In this document: positions 1-8,812 of the stretch, in pieces
Layout of the letters: every line of letters starts with the position of its first letter
Numbering within the stretch: the stretch's first letter is position 1
Source of the DNA: Streptomyces sp. NRRL F-5630
GTDB taxonomy: Bacteria > Actinomycetota > Actinomycetes > Streptomycetales > Streptomycetaceae
Reading direction: 5' to 3'
Assembly (NCBI RefSeq): GCF_000719475.1
Contig: NZ_JOGO01000052.1
Location: forward strand, 1-42,837
DNA: 42,837 nt
Notes under the pieces: generated by a model
The model's database searches: none
What the model was told of the DNA's origin: nothing
Seen by the model: the letters and a program-made list of their open reading frames with translations, nothing else
Translations under genes and position numbers: made by a program

Positions 1-21
1 CACGGCCCTCCCGCTCGGCCA

Positions 22-27
22 TAGGAT
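22..27 (+). promoter_or_regulatory. candidate -10 element of the gatCAB operon
   Basis: TAGGAT fits the actinobacterial TANNNT -10 pattern and would start transcription near position 34, about 37 nt before gatC. The -35 box would lie at or before the window edge, so it cannot be judged. A ribosome binding site (AAGGA, 59-63) follows. Confidence 0.5.
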
Positions 28-70
28 TGCCCCCGTAGTCCATGAACCGAGACCCCAGAAGGATCGCCGC

Positions 71-367
71 ATGCCTGGCATTACGCGCGAGGAGGTAGCT
101 CACCTCGCACGGCTGGCGCGCCTGGAGCTGTCCGCGGAGGAGCTGGAGCACTTCGCAGGACAGCTGGACGACATTCTCGGCGCGGTGGCCCGCGTCTCCG
201 AGATCGCCGACCAGGACGTACCGCCGACCTCTCACCCGTTGCCGCTGACCAACGTCATGCGCGCGGACGAGGTCCGACCCTCGCTCACCCCCCAGCAGGC
301 GCTCTCCGGGGCCCCCGCGCAGGAGCAGCAGCGATTCAAGGTTCCCCAGATCCTCGGGGAGGACTGA
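71..367 (+). CDS. gatC: Asp-tRNA(Asn)/Glu-tRNA(Gln) amidotransferase subunit C
   Basis: Small non-catalytic subunit (98 aa) that wraps around GatA and GatB and stabilises the GatCAB amidotransferase, which converts mischarged Glu-tRNA(Gln) and Asp-tRNA(Asn) to the correct aminoacyl-tRNAs in the cytoplasm. The protein opens with the typical [18 protein letters not shown] segment and contains the conserved [18 protein letters not shown] and [16 protein letters not shown] stretches; the length is normal for the family. ATG at 71 is preceded by AAGGA at 59-63 with a 7-nt gap. Only 4 nt separate its stop from gatA, so the two are surely co-transcribed. The assignment rests on sequence pattern and on the gatA and gatB genes that follow. 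Confidence 0.97.
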   Translation: MPGITREEVAHLARLARLELSAEELEHFAGQLDDILGAVARVSEIADQDVPPTSHPLPLTNVMRADEVRPSLTPQQALSGAPAQEQQRFKVPQILGED

Positions 368-371
368 CGCG

Positions 372-1865
372 ATGACCGACATCATCAGGCTCACCGCCGC
401 CGAGACTGCCGAGAAGATCGCCTCCGGCGAACTCACCGCCGTCGAGGTCACCGAGGCCCACCTCGCCCGGATCGAGGCCGTGGACGAGAAGGTCCACGCC
501 TTCCTCCACGTCGACCGCGAAGGCGCGCTCGCGCAGGCCCGCGCCGTCGACGAGAAGCGGGCCCGCGGCGAGAAGCTCGGTCCGCTCGCCGGCGTCCCGC
601 TCGCGCTCAAGGACATCTTCACGACCGAGGGCGTGCCCACCACGGTCGGCTCGAAGATCCTCGAAGGCTGGATCCCGCCGTACGACGCGACCGTCACCCG
701 GCGCCTCAAGGACGCCGACGTCGTCATCCTCGGCAAGACCAACATGGACGAGTTCGCGATGGGCTCCTCCACCGAGAACAGCGCCTACGGTCCCACCGGC
801 AATCCCTGGGACCTCACCCGCATCCCGGGTGGCTCCGGTGGTGGCTCCAGCGCCGCGCTCGCCTCCTTCGAGGCGCCGCTCGCGATCGGTACCGACACCG
901 GGGGCTCGATCCGCCAGCCGGCCGCCGTCACCGGCACCGTCGGCGTCAAGCCGACCTACGGCGGTGTCTCCCGCTACGGCATGGTCGCGTTCTCCAGTTC
1001 CCTCGACCAGGGCGGCCCCTGTGCCCGTACGGTCCTGGACGCGGCGCTCCTCCACGAGGTGATCGCCGGCCACGACCCGCTCGATTCCACGTCCATCGAC
1101 GCCCCCGTCCCGCCCGTCGTCGAGGCGGCGCGCAACGGCAGCGTCGCGGGCATGCGCGTCGGCGTCGTCAAGCAGTTCCGCGGCGAGGGCTACCAGGCCG
1201 GTGTCGTGCAGCGCTTCGACGAGTCCGTCGAGCTGCTCAGGGAGCTGGGCGCCGAGATCGTCGAGCTGGACTGCCCGTCCTTCGACCTCGCGCTCTCCGC
1301 CTACTACCTCATCGCGCCCTCCGAGTGCTCCTCGAACCTCGCTCGCTTCGACGCCATGCGGTACGGGCTGCGCGTGGGCGACGACGGCACCCGTTCGGCC
1401 GAGGACGTCACCGCGATCACGCGGGGTGAGGGCTTCGGGCCCGAGGTCAAGCGCCGCGTCATCCTCGGTACGTACGCGCTCAGCTCGGGCTACTACGACG
1501 CGTACTACGGCTCCGCGCAGAAGGTCCGCACGCTCATCACCCAGGACTTCGAGCGCGCCTTCGAGCAGGTCGACGTCATCGTCTCGCCCACCACGCCCAC
1601 CACCGCCTTCCCGATCGGTGAGCGCAGCGACGACCCGATGGCGATGTACCTCGCCGACCTGTGCACCATTCCGGCGAACCTCGCGGGCAACGCCGCGATG
1701 TCCCTGCCCTGCGGTCTCGCGCCGGAGGACGGGCTCCCGGTCGGGCTCCAGATCGTCGCCCCGGCGATGAAGGACGAGCGTCTCTACAAGGTCGGAGCCG
1801 CCGTCGAGGCCGCTTTCATGGAACGCTGGGGACACCCGCTGCTTGAGGAGGCACCGTCGCTGTGA
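372..1865 (+). CDS. gatA: Asp-tRNA(Asn)/Glu-tRNA(Gln) amidotransferase subunit A (amidase)
   Basis: Catalytic amidase subunit (497 aa) that releases ammonia from glutamine and passes it to GatB. The amidase signature is intact: Lys80 in ALKDIF, the cis-Ser155 in the glycine/serine-rich loop GGSGGGSS, and nucleophile Ser179 in [12 protein letters not shown] form the Ser-cisSer-Lys triad. The C-terminal part has the usual [13 protein letters not shown] and GLPVGLQIV segments. The start ATG at 372 sits just after gatC. The stop overlaps the GTG of the next small gene (GTGA), which suggests translational coupling. Length and motifs are normal, with nothing broken. Confidence 0.98.
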   Translation: MTDIIRLTAAETAEKIASGELTAVEVTEAHLARIEAVDEKVHAFLHVDREGALAQARAVDEKRARGEKLGPLAGVPLALKDIFTTEGVPTTVGSKILEGWIPPYDATVTRRLKDADVVILGKTNMDEFAMGSSTENSAYGPTGNPWDLTRIPGGSGGGSSAALASFEAPLAIGTDTGGSIRQPAAVTGTVGVKPTYGGVSRYGMVAFSSSLDQGGPCARTVLDAALLHEVIAGHDPLDSTSIDAPVPPVVEAARNGSVAGMRVGVVKQFRGEGYQAGVVQRFDESVELLRELGAEIVELDCPSFDLALSAYYLIAPSECSSNLARFDAMRYGLRVGDDGTRSAEDVTAITRGEGFGPEVKRRVILGTYALSSGYYDAYYGSAQKVRTLITQDFERAFEQVDVIVSPTTPTTAFPIGERSDDPMAMYLADLCTIPANLAGNAAMSLPCGLAPEDGLPVGLQIVAPAMKDERLYKVGAAVEAAFMERWGHPLLEEAPSL

Positions 1866-2104
1866 GCAACGCACTGAGCAAGGCCAAGGGTTTCAAGAAG
1901 TCGAAGACCGGCACCTACGTGTCGATCGGCACCACCGCCTTCGGCGCGATCAACGTCGTCAAGCAGGTCAAGCGCGCCCGTAGCGAGGGCGACAAGCTGC
2001 GCCTGGTCGACGCGGTCGTGACCGGCGTCGGCATCATCACCGGGCTCGCCATCCTCTACCGGGAGCTGAAGCGCCTCGGTGACGACGACGTCCTGCTGGG
2101 CTGA
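1862..2104 (+). CDS. small conserved protein inserted between gatA and gatB
   Basis: An 80-aa basic protein whose GTG start overlaps the gatA stop by 4 nt and which ends 16 nt before gatB, so it belongs to the gatCAB transcript. One moderately hydrophobic segment (about residues 46-65, [18 protein letters not shown]) could be a single membrane helix or an amphipathic helix. It is flanked by a Lys/Arg-rich N-terminus and an acidic DDD near the end. I recognise no enzymatic motif. From memory, a gene of this size stands at the same place in other Streptomyces (S. coelicolor SCO5500), so it is probably real and conserved. Function is unknown. Inference only: it may assist or localise the amidotransferase. 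Confidence 0.85.
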   Translation: MSNALSKAKGFKKSKTGTYVSIGTTAFGAINVVKQVKRARSEGDKLRLVDAVVTGVGIITGLAILYRELKRLGDDDVLLG

Positions 2105-2120
2105 GAGGGAAAGTTTCACC

Positions 2121-3632
2121 GTGACCGTCACCGCTGACCTGGTGCCGTACGAGGACGCCCTCGCGTCCTACGACCCCGTCATGGGCCTTGAGGTCCATGT
2201 CGAGCTCGGCACCAGGACCAAGATGTTCTGCGGGTGCTCCGCCGCTCAGGGCGCCGAGCCCAACGCGCAGACCTGCCCCACCTGCCTCGGCCTGCCCGGC
2301 GCACTCCCGGTGGTCAACGCCGTCGGCGTCGAGTCCGCGATCCGTATCGGCCTCGCGCTCAACTGCTCGATCGCCGAGTGGTGCCGCTTCGCCCGGAAGA
2401 ACTACTTCTATCCGGACATGCCGAAGAACTTCCAGACCTCCCAGTACGACGAGCCCATCGCTTTCGACGGTTACCTCGACGTACAGCTGGAGGACGGCAG
2501 CGTCTTCCGCGTGGAGATCGAGCGCGCCCACATGGAGGAGGACACCGGCAAGTCCCTCCACATCGGTGGGGCCACCGGACGCATCCACGGCGCCTCGCAC
2601 TCGCTGCTCGACTACAACCGCGCCGGCATCCCCCTCATCGAGATCGTCACCAAGCCGATCGAGGGAGCGGGGGAGCGCGCCCCCGAGGTCGCCCGTGCCT
2701 ACGTCGCCGAGCTTCGCGAGGTCATCCGTTCCCTGGGTGTCTCCGAGGCCCGGATGGACAAGGGGCAGATGCGCTGCGACGTGAACCTGTCGCTGCGCCC
2801 CAACGGGACCACCCCGCTCGGCACCCGCAGCGAGACGAAGAACGTCAACTCGCTGCGCTCCGTCGAGCGCGCAGCTCGCTACGAGATCCAGCGGCACGCC
2901 GCCGTGCTCTCCTCCGGGGGCGCGATCGTGCAGGAGACCCGCCACTTCCATGAGGAGGACGGCTCCACGACCTCCGGGCGGATCAAGGACAACGCGGAGG
3001 ACTACCGGTACTTCCCGGAGCCCGACCTCGTGCCCGTGGCCCCGCCGAAGGAGTGGGTCGAGCAACTGCGCGGTGAGCTGCCCGAGCTGCCGCTCGCCCG
3101 CCGCAACCGGCTCCGCGAGGAGTGGGGTGTCGGCGCGCACGAGATGCAGTCGATGCTCAACGCCGGCGCCCTCGACCCGATCGTCGCGACGATCGATGCC
3201 GGGGCCCCCGCTGACCAGGCCCGTAAGTGGTGGATGGGTGAGCTGGCCCGTCACGCGAACGAGTCCGGCCGTGCGCTCGAAGAGCTGCCCATCACCCCCG
3301 CACAGGTCGCTCGCGTCACCGCGCTCGTGGCCGCGGGCGATCTCAACGACAAGCTCGCCCGTCAGGTCATCGACGGCGTGCTGGCCGGAGAGGGCGATCC
3401 TGACACGGTCGTCGAGAAGCGCGGTCTCAAGGTCGTCTCCGACGAGGGCGCTCTCGGCACCGCCGTGGACGAGGCCATCGCGGGCAACGCGGCCATCGCC
3501 GACAAGATCCGCGCCGGCAAGGTCGCTGCCGCCGGGGCGCTCGTCGGCGCCGTCATGAAGGCGACCCGTGGCCAGGCCGACGCGGCTCGGGTCAAGCAGC
3601 TCATCCTGGAGAAGCTGGGTGTGAGCGAGTAG
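2121..3632 (+). CDS. gatB: Asp-tRNA(Asn)/Glu-tRNA(Gln) amidotransferase subunit B
   Basis: The 503-aa kinase/transamidase subunit that binds tRNA, activates the mischarged Glu or Asp with ATP and transfers ammonia from GatA. It carries the GatB core ([18 protein letters not shown]), a zinc-site cysteine set (FCGCS then [15 protein letters not shown]), the [18 protein letters not shown] signature, the [10 protein letters not shown] segment and a C-terminal YqeY-like tail (residues about 355-503) that grips the tRNA. I place the start at GTG 2121, giving [28 protein letters not shown] (2103-2110) lies 10 nt upstream; an in-frame ATG at 2079 would overlap the preceding gene and lacks a binding site. 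Last gene of the operon; a terminator follows. Confidence 0.97.
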   Translation: MTVTADLVPYEDALASYDPVMGLEVHVELGTRTKMFCGCSAAQGAEPNAQTCPTCLGLPGALPVVNAVGVESAIRIGLALNCSIAEWCRFARKNYFYPDMPKNFQTSQYDEPIAFDGYLDVQLEDGSVFRVEIERAHMEEDTGKSLHIGGATGRIHGASHSLLDYNRAGIPLIEIVTKPIEGAGERAPEVARAYVAELREVIRSLGVSEARMDKGQMRCDVNLSLRPNGTTPLGTRSETKNVNSLRSVERAARYEIQRHAAVLSSGGAIVQETRHFHEEDGSTTSGRIKDNAEDYRYFPEPDLVPVAPPKEWVEQLRGELPELPLARRNRLREEWGVGAHEMQSMLNAGALDPIVATIDAGAPADQARKWWMGELARHANESGRALEELPITPAQVARVTALVAAGDLNDKLARQVIDGVLAGEGDPDTVVEKRGLKVVSDEGALGTAVDEAIAGNAAIADKIRAGKVAAAGALVGAVMKATRGQADAARVKQLILEKLGVSE

Positions 3633-3658
3633 CCACTCGGCCTCTTCGAGGGCCGACG

Positions 3659-3699
3659 AGGGGCGGTTTCCCACTGCGAGGTGCGGAGCCGCCCCTTTT
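3659..3699 (+). terminator. Rho-independent terminator after gatB
   Basis: Perfect 8-bp stem AGGGGCGG (3659-3666) with CCGCCCCT (3689-3696), a 22-nt loop and a short T run (3696-3699). It lies 27 nt after the gatB stop. Confidence 0.75.
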
Positions 3700-3750
3700 G
3701 GCGTATAGGTGTGCTCTCGGTGTGGTGAGCGGTAAGCGGGAATGCTCGGC

Positions 3751-3896
3751 GGGTTCGCCTACGGGTACGCCCTGATTGCGGCGGGTTCGGTGTGCGGGTG
3801 TTCACTGTGGCGGGTTCGGCGTACGGATGTGCACTGAGCTGCACTGTGCGCACAGGTGGTACACCCCGATCATTCGGTGTACGGACGTACACCGAA
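3751..3896. repeat. degenerate 29-nt-period repeat array upstream of the MMPL gene
   Basis: Related copies of TTCGGYGTRCGG-type sequence start at 3786, 3815 and 3873, that is 29 nt and 2 x 29 nt apart. A weaker copy begins at 3754 (TTCGCCTACGGGTACGCC). In the first copies the unit extends upstream as GGCGGG. The 3844-3865 position, where a copy would be expected, holds only a partial match ending in GTACACC. The stretch from 3700 to 4144 has no convincing gene; besides this array and the palindrome inside it I see no clear promoter. Confidence 0.6.
3873..3896. promoter_or_regulatory. perfect 11+2+11 palindrome, operator-like
   Basis: The arms TTCGGTGTACG (3873-3883) and CGTACACCGAA (3886-3896) are exact reverse complements around GA. 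A second overlapping inverted repeat, CCGAAC (3892-3897) with GTTCGG (3901-3906), follows directly. Size and symmetry fit a TetR-type operator. MMPL exporter genes are commonly controlled by TetR repressors, but no such regulator gene is next to it here. Confidence 0.5.
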
Positions 3897-4144
3897 CGGC
3901 GTTCGGGTGCGCGACTGCGCGCCCGACGGGTGTGGAGCGCCGCCCTCCTGAGAAAGTCCCGTAGGGCGGGAATAAGACACTGTGAGGCCGCACACGAAAC
4001 GGTCAAACGATCAGGTTTTGCTGCCACAGTTTCCGAAACCGACCGCTCCAGGCCGGTTGCAGGGCCTGCCGCCTCGGGCGTTCGCCGTCGCGTTCGCGCC
4101 ATGTGGCTCCCTCCGCACGTCCACGAAGCCCCCGGGAGCCGTCC

Positions 4145-6415
4145 GTGGCAGCACTCGCCCGCTGGTGCGTCAAGCACCGTCTTCTCACCGTCGTCCTGTG
4201 GCTCGTGGTCCTCGCGGGCACCGCGATGGGCGGGCTGCTCGCCGGTTCCGCGTACTCGAACGACTACGACGCCCCGGGCACCGAGTCCGGTCGCGCGACG
4301 CGGCTCCTGGAGCAAAACTTCCCCGGGCTCGCGGGCGACAGCGACACCGTCGTGTGGCACACCGACGAGGGCTCGGTCCGTGCCGCCGCCGTCGAGCAGA
4401 CGATGGGCCGCACCCTCGACGACCTCGCCGACCTGCCCGGCGTCGCCGCCGTCGCGGGCCCCTACCAAGGCGCCGGCGAGGGCGGCGGCATCAGCGCCGA
4501 CGGCCACACCGCGTACGCCACCGTCACCTTCGACAAGTCCGCCGACGACCTCCCCGCCGGACAGGCGCGAGCCGTCGTCGACACCGCGCGGGACGCGGCG
4601 GGCCCCGACCTCCAGGTCGAACTGGGCGGCAGCGCCGTGGCCAGCACCGAATCCTCCGGGCTGCACCTGAGCGAGGCGATCGGTGTCGGCGTCGCCGCCG
4701 TCGTCCTCTTCCTCGCCTTCGGCTCGCTCCTCGCGAGCCTCCTGCCGATCGCCACCGCGCTCGTCGCCGTCGGCACCGCCTACAGCGCCATCACGCTGCT
4801 CGGCCACGCCATGACCGTCGCCGACTTCGCGCCCATGCTGGGGATGCTCGTCGGCCTCGGTGTCGGCATCGACTACGCGCTCTTCATCGTCACGCGCCAC
4901 CGCAGGGCCCTGCGGCGCGGCGCGGACCCCGACGAGGCCGTCGTCGACGCGACGGCGACGACCGGGCGCGCCGTCGTCTTCGCCGGGGCCACCGTGTGCA
5001 TCGCCCTGCTCGGCATGCTCGTCCTGCGGCTCTCCTTCCTCAACGGCGTCGCCATCGCCGCCGCGCTCACCGTGCTGCTCACCGTCGCGGCCTCCGTCAC
5101 GCTGCTGCCCGCGCTCCTCTCGTACACCGGCCCCCGCGCCCTCAGCCGCCGTGAACGGCACAGGCTCGCCGAGCGCGGGCCCGAGCCGGAGACGCCGAGC
5201 GGCTTCGCGGCGCGCTGGTCCGCGTTCGTCGAACGGCATCCGCGGCTGCTCGGCGCGAGCGCCGTCGCCGTCGTCGCACTGCTCGCCCTGCCCACCTTCT
5301 CGCTGCACCTCGGCACCTCCGACCAGGGGAACAACCCCGCGACGTCCACGACGCGCAAGGCGTACGACCTCCTCGCGGGCGACGGCGGCGAGGGCTCCGG
5401 CTTCGGGCCCGGCGCCAACGGGCCGCTCACGCTCGTCACCCACGTCGACGGCGCGCAGGACCGGCTCGCGCTCGACCGGCTCCACGCCGAGCTCTCCGAC
5501 GTGCGGGGGGTCGCCTCCGTCAGCCCCGTCACGTACGACCAGCGCGGCGACGCCGCGTACCTCACCGTCGTGCCCGCGTCCTCGCCGCAGTCGAAGCAGA
5601 CCAGCGCGCTCGTCGAGCGGCTGCGCGACGACGTCCTGCCGCGCGCGGAGAGCGGCACCTCGCTCGACGTCGCGGTCGGCGGTGTCACGGCCGGGTACGA
5701 CGACTTCGCCCGGCTCATCGTCGGGAAGATGCCCCTGTTCATCGGCATCGTCGTCGCCCTCGGCTCGGTCCTGCTGCTGCTCGCCTTCCGCTCGCTCGCG
5801 ATCCCGCTCAAGGCCGCCGTCATGAACATCGCCGCCGTCGGCGGGGCCTTCGGCGTGGTCGTCGCGATGTTCCAGTGGGGCTGGGGCAGCGAACTGCTCG
5901 GGCTCGGCGCCTCCGGGCCCATCGAGCCCTTCCTCCCGGTGATCATGGTCTCGGTGCTCTTCGGGCTTTCGATGGACTACCAGGTCTTCCTCGTCAGCCG
6001 CATGTACGAGGAGTGGCGCGAAACCGGCGACAACCGTCGCGCGGTGCGCGTCGGCCTCGCCGAGACCAGCCGCGTCATCAACTCGGCGGCCGTCATCATG
6101 ATCTCGGTCTTCCTCGCCTTCGTGCTCTCGGGCGACCGCGTCATCTCGATGTTCGGCATCGCGCTCGCCGTCGCCGTAGCCCTCGACGCCTTCGTCCTGC
6201 GCACCCTGCTCGTGCCCGCGCTCATGCACATGCTCGGCGGCGCGAACTGGTGGCTGCCGAGGTGGCTCGACCGGTGGCTGCCCCGGCTCACGATCGAAAA
6301 GCCCGTGTCGGACGACGACGCCGCCTCTAGAGTCGTCCCCCGTCCGTGTCCTGCGGACGGGAGCGGGCGCGAGGACGCGTCCGTCCACGAGGACGACCGG
6401 GTACGGACCGGCTGA
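4145..6415 (+). CDS. MMPL/RND-family integral membrane transporter
   Basis: A 756-aa exporter of the MMPL family (actinobacterial RND relatives that move lipids, pigments or drugs using the proton gradient). The architecture is a duplicated one: an N-terminal helix (LLTVVLWLVVLAGTAMGGLLAGS), an extracytoplasmic domain to about residue 180, five or six helices, then a second helix and loop domain and five more helices. The paired Asp-Tyr motifs expected in the two half-channels are both present (LGVGIDYALFIVTRHRR and LFGLSMDYQVFLVSRMYEEW). I start at GTG 4145, which has GGGAG (4134-4138) 6 nt upstream; an ATG at 4103 in frame has no binding site. The substrate cannot be told. The C-terminal about 40 residues are polar and low in conservation. 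A GNAT gene follows after 25 nt. Confidence 0.9.
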   Translation: MAALARWCVKHRLLTVVLWLVVLAGTAMGGLLAGSAYSNDYDAPGTESGRATRLLEQNFPGLAGDSDTVVWHTDEGSVRAAAVEQTMGRTLDDLADLPGVAAVAGPYQGAGEGGGISADGHTAYATVTFDKSADDLPAGQARAVVDTARDAAGPDLQVELGGSAVASTESSGLHLSEAIGVGVAAVVLFLAFGSLLASLLPIATALVAVGTAYSAITLLGHAMTVADFAPMLGMLVGLGVGIDYALFIVTRHRRALRRGADPDEAVVDATATTGRAVVFAGATVCIALLGMLVLRLSFLNGVAIAAALTVLLTVAASVTLLPALLSYTGPRALSRRERHRLAERGPEPETPSGFAARWSAFVERHPRLLGASAVAVVALLALPTFSLHLGTSDQGNNPATSTTRKAYDLLAGDGGEGSGFGPGANGPLTLVTHVDGAQDRLALDRLHAELSDVRGVASVSPVTYDQRGDAAYLTVVPASSPQSKQTSALVERLRDDVLPRAESGTSLDVAVGGVTAGYDDFARLIVGKMPLFIGIVVALGSVLLLLAFRSLAIPLKAAVMNIAAVGGAFGVVVAMFQWGWGSELLGLGASGPIEPFLPVIMVSVLFGLSMDYQVFLVSRMYEEWRETGDNRRAVRVGLAETSRVINSAAVIMISVFLAFVLSGDRVISMFGIALAVAVALDAFVLRTLLVPALMHMLGGANWWLPRWLDRWLPRLTIEKPVSDDDAASRVVPRPCPADGSGREDASVHEDDRVRTG
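6305..6333 (+). promoter_or_regulatory. possible internal promoter for the GNAT gene
   Basis: TAGAGT (6328-6333) matches TANNNT and has GTGTCG 17 nt upstream (6305-6310). It lies inside the poorly conserved end of the MMPL gene, about 108 nt before the acetyltransferase start. A hairpin CCCGTCCG/CGGACGGG follows at about 6339-6361. Confidence 0.3.
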
Positions 6416-6440
6416 CCGGCCCCCCCACCCTGGAGGCACC

Positions 6441-7028
6441 TTGTTCGCCATTCCGCTCGGAGACGACGACGCCCAACTGCGCCCCCTGGAGACCTGGCAC
6501 GCCGCGGAGTTCCTCGCCCACGTCGGGCGCGGTCGCGCTCTCATCAGCACGTACATAGGTTTCGTCGACACCGTCGTCTCGGAGGACACCGCGCGCGACC
6601 TGCTGCACAGGTACGCGATCAAGCGCGCCGCCGACGAGGGTTACCTGTACGGGATCTGGACCGGCTGCGGGCAACCAGGAGGCGGCACGCTCGTCGGCGG
6701 CGTCCTCTTCCGCGTCTTCGACGCCAAGACCGGCGTCTGCGAGATCGGCTGCTGGCTCGAACCCGCCGGGACGGGGCGCGGTCTGGTGACGCGCGCCTGC
6801 CGGGTCCTCGCCGACTGGGCCTTCCACGAGCGCGGCATGCACCGCATCGAGTGGTGGGCCGCCGCCGCGAACACCGCGAGCACCGCCGTCGCCCGCCGCC
6901 TCGGGATGACGCGCGAGGCGGTCCTCAGGGAGAGCAATCCGAGGGGCGGGGTGCGCCACGACATGGAGGGATGGGCCGTGCTCGCCCACGAGTGGGACGC
7001 GCAGAAGGACGGCGAGCCACGCGCGTAA
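6441..7028 (+). CDS. GNAT-family N-acetyltransferase, RimJ/RimL-like
   Basis: A 195-aa acetyl-CoA-dependent acetyltransferase. The RimJ/RimL type of fold shows in the N-terminal LRPLETWHAAEFLAHV region, a central strand CEIGCWLEPAGTGRGLVTRACRVLADWAF with the acetyl-CoA pyrophosphate loop (GTGRGLVT), and the HRIEWWAAAANTASTAVARRLGMTREAVLRE segment near the C-terminus. The substrate is not predictable; members act on ribosomal protein N-termini, amino sugars or antibiotics. TTG at 6441 is chosen because GGAGG (6432-6436) sits 4 nt before it and no better codon is in frame. It follows the MMPL gene by 25 nt, so the two may be co-transcribed. Confidence 0.88.
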   Translation: MFAIPLGDDDAQLRPLETWHAAEFLAHVGRGRALISTYIGFVDTVVSEDTARDLLHRYAIKRAADEGYLYGIWTGCGQPGGGTLVGGVLFRVFDAKTGVCEIGCWLEPAGTGRGLVTRACRVLADWAFHERGMHRIEWWAAAANTASTAVARRLGMTREAVLRESNPRGGVRHDMEGWAVLAHEWDAQKDGEPRA

Positions 7029-7272
7029 GCCCCCGGCGCCGGACGTAGGGCCCCGCACAACCGCATCGTGCTGAGGTTCCGCACGCCCCGCTCCCGCACC
7101 CGCCGGGACACCCGGCCTCGCCGCGCGGGAGGCGCCGGTGCCGCGCGGCGTCGCCACGCTCGGCGTGACGGGCGGGCGGCGTCCGTGGCGCACCGGCTGC
7201 TGCTCGCCCTGGCCGCGAGGAGGTGGGGGGCACCGCACCTCTCGCGGTCTCTCGCTTTCACTCGAACGGGCT

Positions 7273-7278
7273 TACGCT
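7273..7278 (+). promoter_or_regulatory. candidate -10 element before the DUF6191-like gene
   Basis: TACGCT (TANNNT) lies 38 nt before the GTG start at 7317. No good -35 box is seen. The 288 nt between the acetyltransferase and this gene show no other signal. Confidence 0.35.
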
Positions 7279-7316
7279 GGCAGGACGGGCACCCTGCCCG
7301 GGGCGGGAGGCCCACC

Positions 7317-7580
7317 GTGTTCAGCGCGTTCGACATGCTCTTCAACCCCGGCCGCAAGCACACCGAGGACGAACACAGCCGCCTGGAACTCACCCGTGAG
7401 GACGTCGGCGACGGCGACCCCGGGCACGGTCCCATCGACCTGCGCTCCGGCAAGGTCACCGTCCGGGTCACGGCGACCGGCCTCGTCCCGCCCACCACGG
7501 AGAACACTCCCGAGGAGACCCCCGAGCCCACGGACCCCGAGCCGCGCGCGGTGACGGACCCGGGTGCCTGGCGGATCTGA
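7317..7580 (+). CDS. small DUF6191-like conserved protein
   Basis: An 87-aa acidic protein starting MFSAFDMLFNPGRKHTEDEHSRLELTREDVGDGDPGHGPIDL. The first 45 residues, with a hydrophobic start, an NPGRKHT turn and a conserved acidic EDVGDGDPG stretch, match in pattern a short Streptomyces family that I recall as DUF6191. The rest is a Pro/Thr/Glu-rich disordered tail. The GTG at 7317 has GGGAGG (7305-7310) 6 nt upstream; a longer in-frame ATG at 7068 would add an Arg-rich stretch without family character, so I reject it. It converges on the sugar dehydrogenase gene with only 44 nt between. No function is known to me. Confidence 0.7.
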   Translation: MFSAFDMLFNPGRKHTEDEHSRLELTREDVGDGDPGHGPIDLRSGKVTVRVTATGLVPPTTENTPEETPEPTDPEPRAVTDPGAWRI

Positions 7581-7624
7581 GGGCCGGACCGTGGCGCGCT
7601 CGGGTGCGCGGCGACCGGACGGGG

Positions 7625-8812
7625 TCACGTCACGCGCAGTTCGAGGATCTTGTCGTCCCCCTTGGACGGGGTGCCGCGCGAGTCGGTCTCGTTGGTGAGG
7701 AGCCAGAGCTTGTCGCCGCCCGCCGCGACGACGGCGCGGAGCCGCCCGTACTCGCCCTTCAGGAACGCCTGCGGCTTCGCGGCGGCCTCGGTCCCCTTGA
7801 GCGGCACGCGCCACAGGCGTTCGCCGCGGAGCGAGGCGAGCCACACCGAGCCCTCGGCCCAGGCGACGCCGCTCGGCGAGGCGTCGGCCGTCTTCCACTG
7901 CTCCAGCGGGTCGGTGAACCCGGACTTGGCCGCCTTGCCCTCCGCGTCGGGCCAGCCGTAGTTCCGGCCCGGCCGGATGAGGTTCAGCTCGTCCCACGTG
8001 TCCTGGCCGAACTCCGAGGCCCACATGTGCTTGCCGGGGTCCCAGGCGAAGCCCTGCACGTTGCGGTGGCCCCAGGACCACACGGGCGAGTCGGGGTCGG
8101 GGTTGCCGCGCGCGGGGGTGCCGTCCGGGTTGACGCGCAGGATCTTGCCGGCGAGCGACTTCCGGTCCTGCGCGAGGCCCCTGTCGCCGGTCTCGCCCGT
8201 GCCGATGTAGAGCATCCCGTCGGGGCCGAAGGCGATCCGGCCGCCGTTGTGCGTCACGCCCTTCGGGATGCCGCGCAGGACCGTGCTCGGCGCGCCGAGC
8301 CGCTGCCCGGCGGGCTTCTTCGCGTCGTAGAGCATCCGCGCGACGCGGTTGTCCGACGCGGTCGTGAAGTACGCGTAGACCAGGTGGTCCGTCGCGAAGC
8401 CGGGCGACACCGCGAGGCCGAGCAGGCCGCCCTCGCCCTCGTGGACGACGCCCGGCACCGTCCCCGCCAGGGTCTTCTTGCCGGACGTGGTGTCGACGTC
8501 GAGGATCTGGCCGTTGTCGCGCGAGGAGACGAGCAGGCCGTCCTCGGGCAGCGGCGCGAGCGCCCACGGCGCCTTGAGCCCCTCGGCGACGGTACGGACC
8601 ACCTTCACCGAGCCCTTCGCGGGCGCCGCCGACGCGCTCGCCGATGCCGTGCCCCGGGGCGCGCCGCTCGCCCCGGACCCGCTGCTCTCCGCCCCGGAAG
8701 GGGACGCGCTACGGATCGGGTCCCACGAGCCGTCGGAGCCCGAGGAGCAGCCCCCGAGCAACAGGGCCCCGGCGGTGGCCAGCGCGGCGCAGGTAAACGG
8801 AATGCCTCGCAC
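7625..8812 (-). CDS. PQQ-dependent sugar dehydrogenase-like lipoprotein (GSDH/YliI type)
   Basis: A 395-aa exported protein with a lipoprotein signal (MRGIPFTCAALATAGALLLGGCSS; lipobox LLGGC), then a Ser/Gly/Ala-rich linker to about residue 70 and a six-bladed beta-propeller of the glucose/sorbosone dehydrogenase family. Family signatures are clear: APWALAPLPEDGLLVSSRD, GEGGLLGLAVSPGF, THNGGRIAFGPDGMLYIGTGE, SPVWSWGHRNVQGFAWDP and FGQDTWDELNLIRPGRNYGWP. Members oxidise aldoses at the outer membrane face with PQQ, and many actinobacterial ones have no proven substrate. The ATG at 8812 directly precedes the signal peptide. The gene stands alone and converges on the small gene before it. Confidence 0.9.
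   Translation of the reverse strand: MRGIPFTCAALATAGALLLGGCSSGSDGSWDPIRSASPSGAESSGSGASGAPRGTASASASAAPAKGSVKVVRTVAEGLKAPWALAPLPEDGLLVSSRDNGQILDVDTTSGKKTLAGTVPGVVHEGEGGLLGLAVSPGFATDHLVYAYFTTASDNRVARMLYDAKKPAGQRLGAPSTVLRGIPKGVTHNGGRIAFGPDGMLYIGTGETGDRGLAQDRKSLAGKILRVNPDGTPARGNPDPDSPVWSWGHRNVQGFAWDPGKHMWASEFGQDTWDELNLIRPGRNYGWPDAEGKAAKSGFTDPLEQWKTADASPSGVAWAEGSVWLASLRGERLWRVPLKGTEAAAKPQAFLKGEYGRLRAVVAAGGDKLWLLTNETDSRGTPSKGDDKILELRVT

Noticed and set aside
336..1874. Long - strand frame across gatA
   Set aside because: Antisense shadow of a gene with intact amidase motifs; the product has no recognisable features.
6339..6361. Hairpin CCCGTCCG/CGGACGGG as terminator of the MMPL gene
   Set aside because: It lies inside the coding sequence, 54 nt before the stop, and has no T run; it may be incidental or part of a leader of the GNAT transcript.
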